From: Lysobacter sp. BMK333-48F3 | Lineage (GTDB): Bacteria; Pseudomonadota; Gammaproteobacteria; Xanthomonadales; Xanthomonadaceae | DNA length: 64,000 nucleotides | Direction of reading: 5' to 3' | Assembly (NCBI RefSeq): GCF_019733395.1 | Contig: NZ_JAIHOO010000001.1 | Location: 1,302,001-1,366,000 of the forward strand | Shown: piece by piece, positions 7,606-16,745 of the stretch | How the letters are laid out: every line of letters begins with the position of its first letter | How positions within the stretch are numbered: position 1 is the stretch's first letter | Position numbers and translations under genes: made by a program | Notes under the pieces: generated by a model | Database searches by the model: none | Told to the model about the DNA's origin: nothing | The model's input: the letters and a program-made list of their open reading frames with translations, nothing else

Positions 7606-8461
7606 TCACGCCGCCGCACCGGGCCACAGCGCCGATCGGCCGCGAGCCGCGCGGCTGGACCGCAACAACGTCGCCATCGTCATTCCCGCGCTCAACGAAG
7701 CCCTGCGCATCCGCGAAGTGGTCGAAGGCGCGTTGGCGCAGTGCCCGCACGTGATCGTGATCGACGACGGCTCCGACGACGGCACCGGCGAACGCATCGC
7801 CGACCTGCCGGCGACCGTGCTGCGCCACGCCCAACGCCAGGGCAAGGGCGCCAGCCTGCGCGACGGTTTCGCCGAAGCCCTGCGCCGCGGCTTCCTCGCC
7901 GTGGTCACCATGGACGGCGACGGCCAGCACGCGGCCGACGACATTCCGCGCCTGATCGACAGCGCCAACCGCCATCCCGGCCACATCGTGATCGGCGCGC
8001 GCCTGCGCAAGCGCGCCGCGCAGCCGACCTATCGCCGTCTGGCCAACAATTTCGGCGACTGGGGCGTGGCCTGGGGCACCGGTTACCAGATCGCCGACAG
8101 CCAGAGCGGGCAGCGCCTGTACCCGGCCGAGGTCATGGCCCTGCGCGAGGTGCCGGGCGAGGATTTCGTGTTCGAGGCGCAGATCCTGATGTCGGCGGCG
8201 CAGCAACTGGGCACGCGCTGCGTTTCGGTGCCGATCGAATCGCGCTACCAGACCCAGGATTCGGACGAGCAGTTCCGCGCCAGCCACTTCAAGCCGCTGC
8301 GCGACTTCAGCCGGATCACCTCGCACATCGTCCTGCAGTGCCTGCGCCGCGGCGGCGTGCCGGCGATGTACCGCCGCATCCGCGCCAATCCGCCGCTGAT
8401 CGACGACCCCAGCGGCGAATTCGCCAGCGCGCCGGCCAAGGTCCAGGCCAACCCGCGCTGA
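7598..8461 (+). CDS. Family 2 glycosyltransferase
   Basis: 287 residues. The N-terminal GT-A fold shows VAIVIPALNE, VIVIDDGSDDGTG and the metal-binding TMDGDGQH, as in polyprenyl-phosphate or lipid glycosyltransferases. There is no long C-terminal membrane domain. In aryl polyene clusters a GT2 enzyme of this kind is thought to decorate the lipid part of the pigment; the donor is unknown. It overlaps the upstream ketosynthase-like gene by 8 bp. Confidence 0.85.
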   Translation: MTDHAAAPGHSADRPRAARLDRNNVAIVIPALNEALRIREVVEGALAQCPHVIVIDDGSDDGTGERIADLPATVLRHAQRQGKGASLRDGFAEALRRGFLAVVTMDGDGQHAADDIPRLIDSANRHPGHIVIGARLRKRAAQPTYRRLANNFGDWGVAWGTGYQIADSQSGQRLYPAEVMALREVPGEDFVFEAQILMSAAQQLGTRCVSVPIESRYQTQDSDEQFRASHFKPLRDFSRITSHIVLQCLRRGGVPAMYRRIRANPPLIDDPSGEFASAPAKVQANPR

Positions 8462-8476
8462 GGCCTGGCGCCCGGC

Positions 8477-8941
8477 TCAGGGCCGCGGCGGCGGGCCTTG
8501 CGGGCCCGGATCGCTCAGCGGCGGCGGATCCAGCACATAGATCGCCACGCCGTGGCCGAATTTCTGCCGCGGACTGATGTCGATGCCGACCCCGCCGCCG
8601 GTGTAACTGCGCCCGCCGACCCGGCCGGCGCCGACGCTGACTCCGCCGCCGCCGTAACCGTCTTCGGTGCCCTGGAACAGCACGCCGTTGGCGCCCAGCT
8701 TGGCGGCCTCGTTGCGCAGCTTGCCGATCACCGAATCCATCTTGTTCTGTTCGCCGTAGGTGAACGGGCCGCTATTGCTCTGCAACAGGGCGATCTCCTC
8801 GTAGCGGCTCGGCGGCGGGGCGAAATACACCCGCACCTGCGCCACCGGCACCGGCGGCCGCGGCCGGCCGGTCAGGACATGGGAGCTGGCGCAGGCGGCG
8901 AGCATCGGCACCAACGCCGCGATGACGGCAAGTCTGCGCAT
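8477..8941 (-). CDS. Small outer-membrane-type lipoprotein
   Basis: 154 residues with a classic lipoprotein signal: MRRLAVIAALVPMLAACASS, lipobox LAAC. The mature part contains RYEEIALLQSNSGPFTYGEQ and KLRNEAAKLGANGVLFQGTED, a pattern of small lipoproteins that resemble a YbjQ/DUF4156-like fold, followed by a Gly-rich tail and a proline-rich end. It converges with the glycosyltransferase gene (15 bp between stops). A link to pigment transport is possible from position only. Start chosen at the Met that begins the signal peptide. Confidence 0.7.
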   Translation of the reverse strand: MRRLAVIAALVPMLAACASSHVLTGRPRPPVPVAQVRVYFAPPPSRYEEIALLQSNSGPFTYGEQNKMDSVIGKLRNEAAKLGANGVLFQGTEDGYGGGGVSVGAGRVGGRSYTGGGVGIDISPRQKFGHGVAIYVLDPPPLSDPGPQGPPPRP

Positions 8942-9160
8942 GAGGACAGCTCCGTGGATGGCTGCGGCCATCCTACGACGGTGGGCGCTGCGGCGCGATG
9001 AAGCCGGATCCGTCAGCGCCGGGGATTCAACCGCGCGTCGGCCGGCGAACCTCGGGCCGGGCCGCAGGCGCGAATCGCTTGCGCTGGCGCTTTGGCGCGG
9101 CCGGCGAGGGGCAACGATCCGGGCCCCCGTGTGTGCGCTCACCGGCGCGGCGGCCTCGGC

Positions 9161-9901
9161 TCAGCCCATACCGCCGTTGATGCCAATCACCTGGCCGTTG
9201 ATGTAACCGGCGTCGTTCGAACACAGGAACGCGACCAGGGCCGCGACCTCGTCGGCGCGGCCGGCGCGGCCGGCCGGCACCATCTGCTTGATCGCCTCGG
9301 GCGGGAACGCGTCGGCGGCCATGCGTCCTTCGATCACGCCGGGCGCGATCACGTTGACGGTGATGCCGCGGCTGGCCATCTCCCGCGCCAGCGATTTCGA
9401 TGCGCCGTGCAGCGCGGCCTTGGCCGCGGCGTAATTGCTCTGGCCGCGGTTGCCCAGCACCGCGGCGACCGAGGACACGCTGACGATGCGGCCCCAGCGC
9501 GTGCGCGCCATCGGCAGCAGCAAGGGCTGGGTGACGTGGAAGAAGCCGTGCAGGGACACGTCGATCACCCGCGTCCACTGCGCCGCGCTCATGCCGGCCA
9601 TCGGCGCGTCGTCGTGGATGCCGGCGTTGTTGACCAAGCCCTGGATCGGACCGTCCTCGAGCAACCGCTCCAATGCCGCGCGCGCGGCCTCGCCGTCGGC
9701 GACGTCGAAGGCCACCGCCTCGGCCCGGCCGCCGTCGGCGCGGATCTGCGCGGCCAGCGCTTCGGCGCGCTCCAGGCCGGCGTTGGCGTGCACGATCACC
9801 TGCCAGCCGTCGCCGGCCAGGCGACGGCAGATCGCGCCGCCGAGATCGCCGCTGCCGCCGGTGACCAGGGCGCGGCGCGGCGCGGAAGGCGGCTGGGACA
9901 T
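9161..9901 (-). CDS. 3-oxoacyl-ACP reductase, FabG type, of the aryl polyene cluster
   Basis: 246 residues, a short-chain dehydrogenase. The cofactor loop TGGSGDLGGAI, the NNAG motif (LVNNAGIHDD), the Ser in SVSSVAAVLGN, and the Y-x-x-x-K pair in SNYAAAKAALHG are all present. It would reduce the beta-keto group formed by the cluster's ketosynthases with NADPH. It is the last gene of the minus-strand pigment operon that runs down from the ACP at 16.5 kb. Confidence 0.88.
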   Translation of the reverse strand: MSQPPSAPRRALVTGGSGDLGGAICRRLAGDGWQVIVHANAGLERAEALAAQIRADGGRAEAVAFDVADGEAARAALERLLEDGPIQGLVNNAGIHDDAPMAGMSAAQWTRVIDVSLHGFFHVTQPLLLPMARTRWGRIVSVSSVAAVLGNRGQSNYAAAKAALHGASKSLAREMASRGITVNVIAPGVIEGRMAADAFPPEAIKQMVPAGRAGRADEVAALVAFLCSNDAGYINGQVIGINGGMG

Positions 9902-9949
9902 GCGGGCGGCTCCGATCGGTAAAGGCCGATTGTCCCCGGATGGAGGCGG

Positions 9950-10093
9950 GAGGTGAAGCGTGGTCCGGGAGCGAGTGGCCGGAAGCGAGCGACGAACGTA
10001 GAGGAGTGAGAAGTGAGCAAAGCCACCGGCATCTACCGCCCCGGCTTTTCCTCACTCCTCGCTCCTCGTTTCTCTCTTCTCGCTCCTGGCTTC
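9950..10093. repeat. AG/CT-rich inverted repeat region
   Basis: A purine-rich arm (GAGGAGTGAGAAGTGAG near 10000) faces a pyrimidine-rich arm (CTCACTCCTCGCTCCTCG near 10053) across about 40 bases, both made of degenerate 7-bp units. It separates fabG from the gene that ends at 10092. No gene is seen in it. Confidence 0.55.
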
Positions 10094-10601
10094 AATCCGG
10101 CACCGCGAACCCCGCCGGATACGGCGGCGCGCCGCGTCCGTGCCGGCATTCGATCTGGTCCAGATCGTGGACGATCGCCAGGCCGTCGTCGCCGCACTGC
10201 AGGCGCTGCTCGCCGCACCACAGCGCCCAATCGCGCTCTTCTTCGTCGGCCTCGTCCGGGTCCGGGCCGTCCAGCGCCAGCACCCACCATTCCAGCCGGC
10301 GCCGCGCGCCCGGCCGTCGGCGCAGGGCGGCGCGATGGACGAAGTCCAGTTCCGCCGGACCGCTCGCGGCCGAGGTTTCCAGCCAGGGCAGGAAGGTCGC
10401 CAGGCGCGCGCCGGCGACGGCGTGCATGTCGACCCAGCGGTCGGCCAGCATGTCTTCGTCGTAGGGTCGGTCGCAGCGCTCGATCCAGTGCAGCCGCGCG
10501 CCCTCGCGCTGGGCGAAGTTCAGGCGCAGGCGGAAGCGGTGGCCGACGCTGCCGTCCTCATGCAGGGCGTGCGGATCCTCGAATTGGAACTGGAACGGCA
10601 T
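10092..10601 (-). CDS. Uncharacterised protein within the pigment operon
   Basis: 169 residues, not recognised. It is soluble, Trp- and acidic-rich (WCGEQRL, DEADEEERDWALW, RRLEWWVLALDG) with no signal or membrane segment. It lies 65 bp downstream of the dehydratase gene at 10.7-11.1 kb and upstream of fabG on the same strand, so it may be cotranscribed with the pigment genes, but nothing in the sequence assigns a function. ATG start preceded by a weak purine run. Confidence 0.6.
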   Translation of the reverse strand: MPFQFQFEDPHALHEDGSVGHRFRLRLNFAQREGARLHWIERCDRPYDEDMLADRWVDMHAVAGARLATFLPWLETSAASGPAELDFVHRAALRRRPGARRRLEWWVLALDGPDPDEADEEERDWALWCGEQRLQCGDDGLAIVHDLDQIECRHGRGAPPYPAGFAVPD

Positions 10602-10666
10602 CGGCGACGGTCTGCGGCGGGACTACCCACGCAAACGCCGCGTCGCCGCCGGCGTGAACGCCGCGC

Positions 10667-11098
10667 TCAGTCGCCGCGCGCCATCACCGCGGCGCGGCCG
10701 CGGGCGATCGGTTCGCTGCGATGCAGGATCTCGAACTCGTACTGCCAACTGTCCGCGCCCGCAGCGAGCTGGCGCGCGCGCCCTTCCAGCGCGCCGGGCA
10801 GGTCGTCGATGCGCGCCAGCCGCAGCTCGACCCCGCGCAGCGCCACCAGCACGCCCGGCCTGGCCCGGCCGCCCTGCGCGCGCGCCAGCAAACCGCCGTG
10901 CACGGCCATCAGCTGCGCGCCGTACTCGCATAGATGCACCGCATGCAGGCGCCCGCCGCTGCGCAAGGGGTGGGCCGGATCGCGATGGCCATCGCTGCGC
11001 GCGACGATGCGTTCCTCGTCCCATTCGGCCACTGCTTCCCACAGGCACATCAGGCCCTGGTGCGGGATCAGCGCGGCGATGGCTTCACGCGTGCGCAT
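10667..11098 (-). CDS. FabZ-like 3-hydroxyacyl-ACP dehydratase (ApeP type)
   Basis: 143 residues of hot-dog type. The start IPHQGLMCLWEAV and LHAVHLCEYGAQLMAVHGGLLA match the dehydratases of aryl polyene clusters, where the second motif carries the active-site acidic residue (Glu in CEYGAQ). It would dehydrate 3-hydroxyacyl-ACP to create the conjugated double bonds. It overlaps the upstream MMPL exporter gene by 14 bp, so translation is probably coupled. Confidence 0.8.
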   Translation of the reverse strand: MRTREAIAALIPHQGLMCLWEAVAEWDEERIVARSDGHRDPAHPLRSGGRLHAVHLCEYGAQLMAVHGGLLARAQGGRARPGVLVALRGVELRLARIDDLPGALEGRARQLAAGADSWQYEFEILHRSEPIARGRAAVMARGD

Positions 11099-13430
11099 GC
11101 GCGTCCTCCGCCGCGGCCGCCGGCTCGCGCACGATCAGCAGGGCCAGTACGAAATTGAACGCTACGCCGAGCGCGACCGTCGCGCCGATCGCGCGCAGCA
11201 CCGGAATCGAAGACAGCGCCAGCAGCGCGAACACCATGAACGTGGTCAGGCTGCAGACGATCACCGCGTGCAAGGTGCGCAGTTGTTCATTGCGGTCGTC
11301 GCCGGCGTGGTCGAAGAACAGCGCGTAGTCCAGGCCCAGGCCGGCGGCGAGGATCAGCGAGACCAGGTGGAACAGGTTGAGCTCGACCCCGGCCAGGCGC
11401 AGCACGGCCAGGATCAGCAGGGTGGTCAGTGCCATCGGCGCGAGCACGCGCAGCACCCGTCGCGGCGAGCGCAGCGCGATCCACACCGCCGCGGCCAGCA
11501 GCACCGCGGCCAGGGCCAGCGCCATCAGCACCCGGCCGCGGTAATCGGCGACCAGCGATTCGGAGGCCTGCTTGAGGTCGAGCAACTGGCCGCCGTGGCG
11601 GCGCGCCGCCGCCGCGACCGCGACCGGATCGGCCAGTCCGGTCAGCGAGACCAGCGCGGTGGCGTGGCCGGGGCGCTGCAGCAGCAGGCCTTCGACGCTG
11701 ACCGCCAGCGGCGTCCCGGCGAGGTCGCGCGCGCTCAGCGGCGGCGCCTGCCGCGCGCGCTCGACGTCGGCGAGAAAATCGGCGAAGGCGTCGCTGCGGA
11801 ACGGCGTGGCGGCGAGCGCCGTCTCCAACGCTGCATCCAGCGCGGCGGCCTCCGGCAGACGCTGCTGGCGTTCGCGCTGGGTCCTGGCGCTGGGCAGGTA
11901 ACGCGCGGCCAGGTCGTAGCCGGCGATCGCGCCTTGTTGGCGCAGCGCGGGCAGTTCGGCCATCAACGCTTCGGAGGCCTGCAGCGCGGCTTCGGCGTCG
12001 CCGCGTTCGATCGCCACCACGTAACGCACGTCGGGCGCGCCGAGCTCCTCGCGCAGTTGCGCGTCGCGCGCCAGCGCCGCGGCCGGCACCGGGGTCAGCT
12101 TGGCCAGGTCGTTCTGCCAGAACGGTCCCGGCACGAACACGATCGCCGCCAGTGCCAGCGCCGCGATCGAGGCGCTGCCGGCCAGGCCGATCCGCGGCCA
12201 GCGCGCCAACCGCGTCCAGGCCCGCGCCAGCCACGGCGAACCGGCGGCGTCGCGCGGCGCGGGGTCGATCAACGCCGGCAGCGCGAAGCGCGTGGCCAGC
12301 GCCGCGGTGGCCAGGCCGACGATGGTGAACACCGCCAGCTGCTGCAGGCCGTCGACGCCGGACACGAAGAAGGTCAGGTAGGCGATGCAGGTCGAGACCA
12401 CGCCGGTGCCCAGCGTGGGCCACAGGCTGCGCGCGCTGGCCCACGGCGACAGCCCTGGCCGCTGGTGGCTGAACAAGTGGATCGGATAATCCTGGACCAC
12501 GCCGATCAGGGTGAAGCCGAAGGCGACGGTGATGCCGTGCACGCCGTCGAACATCGCCGCGACCGCGCCCAGGCCGGCCAGGCCGGCGGTCGCCAGCGGC
12601 AGGCCGCCGAGCAGCGGCACCTTCCAGCTGCGGTACGCCAGCCACAGCAACAAGGCGAAGACGATGCCGTCGATGGTGCCGATCAGGCTGGCCTCGCGCT
12701 GGGTGCGGCCGCCGATCTCGACCGAGAACGCGCCCGGGCCGCTGATCGTCAGCTGCGCCGGGCTGCCGCCGCGGGCTTGCGCGAACGCGCTGCGGATCGC
12801 CTCGATCGCCTGCTGCTGGCCGGTGGGATCGAAGCCGGCGGCGCGGGTTTCCACCGCCAGCAAGGCCTGCCGCCCGGCGCGGTCGAACCACACCCCGTGC
12901 AGGGTCTGCGGCGCCTGCGCCGGTTGCCAGGCTTCGGCCAGGCGCAGCATCTCCAAGGTCGGATCGCTGGGCAGCAAGGGCTCGATCAGCTCGCCGGCGG
13001 GCGAACCCAGGTCTTGCAGCCGCTGCTCGAGCTGGTCGCGCAGGTAGTCGGCGTCGAAGGCCTGTTCGTCCAGGGTCGGCGACAACAGATAGCGATACGG
13101 GCGCAGGCGCTCGGGCACCGCGTCCAGGCCTTGCCCGGCGCCGTTGGCGACCAGCTTGAATCCGGGCTGCGCCGCCAGCGTGTCGCGCAACGCCGCCGAT
13201 TGCGCGGCCAGGGTCGCCGGATCGTCGCCGTCGATCGCCAGCAACAGCAGGCGCGAGCCCGGGCCTTCGCCGAGTTCGTCGATCAGCAGTTTCTGCGCCG
13301 GGGTCTGCGCGGTCGGCATGAACCGGCGCAGATCGCCGCTGAGCTGCAGGCGCTGGCCGATCGCCCAGCCGGCCACGGCCAACGCGGCCAGCCACAGCAG
13401 GGCCAGCCCGATCCGGCGCGCGGGCGTCAT
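11085..13430 (-). CDS. MMPL/RND-type exporter of the aryl polyene cluster
   Basis: 781 residues, with the layout of the MMPL branch of RND transporters: a membrane segment near residues 7-25, a periplasmic loop, a block of five to six membrane segments (about 250-400), a second loop and a second membrane block at the end. Motifs include GTIDGIVFALLLWLAYRSW and GVVQDYPIHLFSH in the first block, and GLGLDYALFFDHAGDD in the second. These place Asp residues in the membrane as in proton-driven RND pumps. Clusters of this kind use such a protein to move the finished aryl polyene toward the outer membrane. The start codon overlaps the stop of the LolA-like gene (ATGA). Confidence 0.85.
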   Translation of the reverse strand: MTPARRIGLALLWLAALAVAGWAIGQRLQLSGDLRRFMPTAQTPAQKLLIDELGEGPGSRLLLLAIDGDDPATLAAQSAALRDTLAAQPGFKLVANGAGQGLDAVPERLRPYRYLLSPTLDEQAFDADYLRDQLEQRLQDLGSPAGELIEPLLPSDPTLEMLRLAEAWQPAQAPQTLHGVWFDRAGRQALLAVETRAAGFDPTGQQQAIEAIRSAFAQARGGSPAQLTISGPGAFSVEIGGRTQREASLIGTIDGIVFALLLWLAYRSWKVPLLGGLPLATAGLAGLGAVAAMFDGVHGITVAFGFTLIGVVQDYPIHLFSHQRPGLSPWASARSLWPTLGTGVVSTCIAYLTFFVSGVDGLQQLAVFTIVGLATAALATRFALPALIDPAPRDAAGSPWLARAWTRLARWPRIGLAGSASIAALALAAIVFVPGPFWQNDLAKLTPVPAAALARDAQLREELGAPDVRYVVAIERGDAEAALQASEALMAELPALRQQGAIAGYDLAARYLPSARTQRERQQRLPEAAALDAALETALAATPFRSDAFADFLADVERARQAPPLSARDLAGTPLAVSVEGLLLQRPGHATALVSLTGLADPVAVAAAARRHGGQLLDLKQASESLVADYRGRVLMALALAAVLLAAAVWIALRSPRRVLRVLAPMALTTLLILAVLRLAGVELNLFHLVSLILAAGLGLDYALFFDHAGDDRNEQLRTLHAVIVCSLTTFMVFALLALSSIPVLRAIGATVALGVAFNFVLALLIVREPAAAAEDAHAHA

Positions 13431-14152
13431 CAACGCGCGGCGCCGTGGCCGCGGCACAGGGCCGCGAGCTGGCTGGCGTCGGCGACGTTGGCAGCGGCGC
13501 GCGCCGCGCTGGCCAGCAGGGTGCGTTGCTGCTCGTTGCCGCGCGCGGGCCGGGTTTCGATGCAGCGCAGTTCGTCGTCGCGGCCGAGCAGCACGATCTC
13601 GCGCACCCGCGCCGCCAGCCCGGCGTCCTTCGGGATCAGGCTGATCGTCCATTGCCGGCGCGTGCCTTCGGCGGCCAGGCGGTAGTGCTGCTCGAGCAGG
13701 GCGCGATCGCCGCCGAGCAGGGCGCCGAAGCTGGCCTGCAACGCGACCAGTTCGGGCGCGCGCGCCAGCGAGAAGCGCTTGGCCGGCTTGTTCGGGCGGA
13801 CCACGCTGACCTCGCCCTGGCCCGGCTTGGCGCCGGCCTGGATGGTGGTGGTCTCGGCATAGGGCGCGCGCACCTCGCGCACCAGGGTCGCCGCGTCGGG
13901 ACGGCGGTACTCGCCGGACAGGCGCAGCGGTTGCTTGAGCAGGGCCGAACCGCGCACTTCGACGAAGTCGGTGCGCGCCGGCGCCGGCTGCGCCAGGCGC
14001 GGCAGGATCCAGGCCGGATCGGCCGGCGCGGCTTCGGCCGGCGCGGCGGCGGGCGCCGATTGCGCGGCGCCGGCCTCAGTAACCGGAGCGGCGTGCAGCG
14101 ACGCCGCGGCGCACAGCAGCGCCAGCGTCCACAGGCAGGGCTTGATCGTCAT
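13430..14152 (-). CDS. LolA-like periplasmic carrier of the aryl polyene cluster
   Basis: 240 residues with a signal peptide (MTIKPCLWTLALLCAAASLHA). The mature part contains FVEVRGSALLKQPLRLSGEY and PYAETTTIQAG, typical of LolA-like proteins that shield lipids in a beta half-barrel. In this cluster it would hand the lipid-linked pigment across the periplasm to the outer membrane. It overlaps the 3' end of the acyltransferase gene by 77 bp and its stop overlaps the start of the MMPL gene. A Met two codons upstream (14158) is an alternative start. Confidence 0.8.
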   Translation of the reverse strand: MTIKPCLWTLALLCAAASLHAAPVTEAGAAQSAPAAAPAEAAPADPAWILPRLAQPAPARTDFVEVRGSALLKQPLRLSGEYRRPDAATLVREVRAPYAETTTIQAGAKPGQGEVSVVRPNKPAKRFSLARAPELVALQASFGALLGGDRALLEQHYRLAAEGTRRQWTISLIPKDAGLAARVREIVLLGRDDELRCIETRPARGNEQQRTLLASAARAAANVADASQLAALCRGHGAAR

Positions 14153-15047
14153 CGGCATGCCAGAAATCGTAGAAGTTGAACCAGTTATAGGGCGCGCTGC
14201 GGGTGTGCAGCTGCAGCCGCTCGGCGTAGCGCTGGACCAGCGCGGCCAGGATAGCGGGGCGGTTATGCCGCTCGATCGCCACACCGTCGCTGAACGCTTC
14301 GAAGATCAGGTCGTAGCGCGGGCCGCCGCGGTACAGGCCGAAGGCCAGCACCACCGGCACCTTCAGCGCGGCGGCGATCAGCCACGGCGCGCTCGGGAAC
14401 GGCGCCGCGGCGCCGAGGAAGGAGGCGGCGACGCTGGGCTCGCCGGGGCCGACGCGGTCGACCAGCAGGGCCACCACCGCGCCCTCGTCGGTGGCCTGCT
14501 TGATCGCCAGCACGATCGAGGGCCCGTCCTGGCCGGCATCGATCACGGTGCAGGCGATGTGCGGATCGAGCGTGTCCAGCAGCTCGGTCAGCGCCGGGTT
14601 GTGGCCGCGGTCGAGCAACACCCGCAGCTTCATCCCCGGGCGTTGCCGCGACAGCACCCGCAAGGCCTCGAAGCTGCCCAGGTGCGAGCCGAACAGCAGC
14701 AGACCCTGGCCGCGGTCGAGGTGGCGCTCCAGCGCGTCCAGGCCGCTGACCCGGATGTCGAACGGCTGCATCCGCCCGCACAGCAGGTACAGCCGGTCGA
14801 GGATGGTCGCGGCGAAGGTGTGGATGTGGCGGGCGATGTCGAGCAGACCGGGGCGGCGGTCGAGCACCCGCGCCAGGTAGGCGCGCGAGGCGCGCCGTTC
14901 CGGTCCGCGCACGGCCAGGAAGTAGGCCACGATCGGGTACAGGGTCAGTCGCGCCAGGGCGCGGCCGCCGCGGCTGGCGACGAAGGCGATCGCGCGGAAG
15001 GCGAGCCGGCCGCCGCCTTCGGGACGCTGCTTCCAGTGCGCGCTCAT
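14076..15047 (-). CDS. LpxL-like acyltransferase of the aryl polyene cluster
   Basis: 323 residues of the lysophospholipid/lipid A late acyltransferase family. The catalytic H-x4-E motif is in LLFGSHLGSFEALR, followed by ALLVDRVGPGEPSVAASFLG and SAPWLIAAALKVPVV. Members of these clusters join the polyene acyl chain to a membrane lipid. It begins within the stop of the upstream dehydratase gene (ATGA at 15044-15047). The hydrophobic stretch near residues 33-47 suggests membrane association. Confidence 0.85.
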   Translation of the reverse strand: MSAHWKQRPEGGGRLAFRAIAFVASRGGRALARLTLYPIVAYFLAVRGPERRASRAYLARVLDRRPGLLDIARHIHTFAATILDRLYLLCGRMQPFDIRVSGLDALERHLDRGQGLLLFGSHLGSFEALRVLSRQRPGMKLRVLLDRGHNPALTELLDTLDPHIACTVIDAGQDGPSIVLAIKQATDEGAVVALLVDRVGPGEPSVAASFLGAAAPFPSAPWLIAAALKVPVVLAFGLYRGGPRYDLIFEAFSDGVAIERHNRPAILAALVQRYAERLQLHTRSAPYNWFNFYDFWHADDDQALPVDAGAAVRRGVAARRSGY

Positions 15048-15376
15048 GCGCCGGCTCCATCGGCGACTGCTTCGCCGCTGGCGATCAGTTGATCCTCGCG
15101 CCGGACCCGGAACCGCCAGCGTCCGGGCCCCAGCGTTTCCAGCTCGATCTGCGCGTCCTGCTGCGGCAGCAAGGGCTGGACGAACTTGACCTGCGGCAGG
15201 CGCAGGCCGGGCAAAGGCCCGTGCCCGGCTTCGATCGCCTCGATCACCCGCTCCAGCACCACCACGCCGGGCACCAGCGGCCGCCCCGGGAAATGGCCGG
15301 GCAGGCAGGGATGATCGGAATCGACGGCGAAATGCATGAGGATCGGAGCGGCGAGGAACGATGGATCGGAAGGCAA
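15044..15376 (-). CDS. FabA/FabZ-type dehydratase (ApeI type)
   Basis: 110 residues of hot-dog fold. The FabZ signature is visible as HPCLPGHFPGRPLVPGVVVLE, with the active-site His in GHFPGRP. It lies between the membrane protein and the acyltransferase, the usual place of ApeI. It would dehydrate 3-hydroxyacyl-ACP during polyene elongation; together with the protein at 10.7 kb the cluster has two dehydratases. The 123-bp gap upstream is where the ligase gene (ApeH) lies in many related clusters, but it is absent here. Confidence 0.85.
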   Translation of the reverse strand: MPSDPSFLAAPILMHFAVDSDHPCLPGHFPGRPLVPGVVVLERVIEAIEAGHGPLPGLRLPQVKFVQPLLPQQDAQIELETLGPGRWRFRVRREDQLIASGEAVADGAGA

Positions 15377-15499
15377 GGATAAAGCACCGGCCGCAGCGGC
15401 CGCGTGGAAATGCGACCGCCGCCGCTTGCCGCGCGGCCCAATGTGTGGCGAGGCCGATCCGGCGGCGCGGGCCGGGCCCGCTGCCTTTAACGCCGAAAC

Positions 15500-16201
15500 T
15501 CAGGAAAACAGGTCGCGCCAGAAACGCGGGCCGAGCCGGGCCATGCGCCGCAGGAAATCGAAAAAGCCGGTTTCCGGGCGCTGGACGAACAAACGCCGCC
15601 GGACCAGGTACTCGGCGGCGAACAAGCCGCCGACGATTCCGTAGTTGAGCAGGTTGGCGAACCAGGACCATTGCTCCTGGGTGATCGCGAAGGCCGGGGG
15701 ATGGCCGAGCCGGGCCAGCAGGCCGTCGGGCACGGCGATCGTCGCCAACGCGCCGTTGATCAGCGCCAGCAGCAGCAGGACCGCCGCCCACAGCGCGGTC
15801 AGGCGGCGGGTGTAGCGGTACAGCGGCGGCGCCAGCGCGGCCGGCGCGCAGTCGTGCAGGGCGGCGACGATGCGGGTGATCAGCGCCTCGCGCGGCGCGC
15901 GCAGGCTGCGCCCGAACCACCAGCCCAGCCAGGCGTTGAACAGCATCGGCGGCGCCAGCAACAGCATCTGCGCCAGCGGCGTGCGTGCGGCCAGGCCCAG
16001 CGCCACGGCCAGCGCCAGCACCAGCGCCCACACCGCCGGGCGCAGGGCCAGCAGGCCGTCGATGGCGACGAACACGATCAGGTCGGCCAGGGCCAGCGCC
16101 GCGACCCAGCCGCCGCCGTCGTGGCTGGCCCAATGCGCCAGCAACGGATAGGCGATGGCCAGCAGCAGGCGCGCCGGGGCGCTGAACGAAGAAGCGGTCA
16201 C
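15500..16201 (-). CDS. Integral membrane protein of the aryl polyene cluster (COG4648 type)
   Basis: 233 residues, with five or six predicted membrane segments (for example VAALALADLIVFVAIDGLLAL, AVWALVLALAVALGLAA, LTALWAAVLLLLALINGAL). The end ETGFFDFLRRMARLGPRFWRD matches the conserved tail of the predicted membrane proteins that accompany ACP genes in pigment clusters. Biochemical role unknown. It sits between the ACP and the ApeI-type dehydratase in a conserved order. Confidence 0.7.
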   Translation of the reverse strand: MTASSFSAPARLLLAIAYPLLAHWASHDGGGWVAALALADLIVFVAIDGLLALRPAVWALVLALAVALGLAARTPLAQMLLLAPPMLFNAWLGWWFGRSLRAPREALITRIVAALHDCAPAALAPPLYRYTRRLTALWAAVLLLLALINGALATIAVPDGLLARLGHPPAFAITQEQWSWFANLLNYGIVGGLFAAEYLVRRRLFVQRPETGFFDFLRRMARLGPRFWRDLFS

Positions 16202-16256
16202 GGGGCGGCGGCTCGCGGCCGGAGCAGACGGTGGACGACGGCGGCGGACGCGCCGC

Positions 16257-16526
16257 TCAGGCGGCGCGGTGCTGCTCGATGTGGCCCGACAGCGCGCGCA
16301 ACGAGGCGAAGATGCGCCGGTTCTCGTCGTTGTCCGAGCGCAGCTGGAAGCCGTAGCGCTTGCTGATCGCCAACGCCAGTTCGAGCGCGTCGATCGAATC
16401 CAGGCCCAGGCCGTCGTTGAACAGCGCCGCTTCCGGATCGATCTGCTCCGGCGCCACGTCCTCCAGGTTCAGGCTCTCGACCAGCAGCTGCGCCAGTTCG
16501 CGTTCGGCAGGGCTTTGTTCAGACAT
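16257..16526 (-). CDS. Acyl carrier protein of the aryl polyene cluster
   Basis: 89 residues, acidic. The phosphopantetheine site is the Ser in GLGLDSIDALELA, at the start of helix 2 as in all ACPs. It is the first gene of the minus-strand pigment operon and carries the growing polyene. The Sfp-type transferase needed to arm it may be the protein encoded at 60031-60627. The 219 bp between it and the divergent flavoprotein gene should hold both promoters. Confidence 0.9.
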   Translation of the reverse strand: MSEQSPAERELAQLLVESLNLEDVAPEQIDPEAALFNDGLGLDSIDALELALAISKRYGFQLRSDNDENRRIFASLRALSGHIEQHRAA

Positions 16527-16745
16527 CGGGACGATCCGGTGGGGCTAAGGCGAAGGGCGGTCACGATCCGCCATCGGCGCCGCAGGCGCAACCGGGCGTC
16601 GCCGTCCGGCGCCGTCCGGAACCCGCCGACCGGGCGACAGGCCCAGCCAGATCAACCACTTGCGCGCCATCGGCAGACGGTCCGCAGACGCGGCCCAGGG
16701 CCGCAGGCTGCACAGCCGGCGAAGGCGGCAGGCTATGATTTGCGC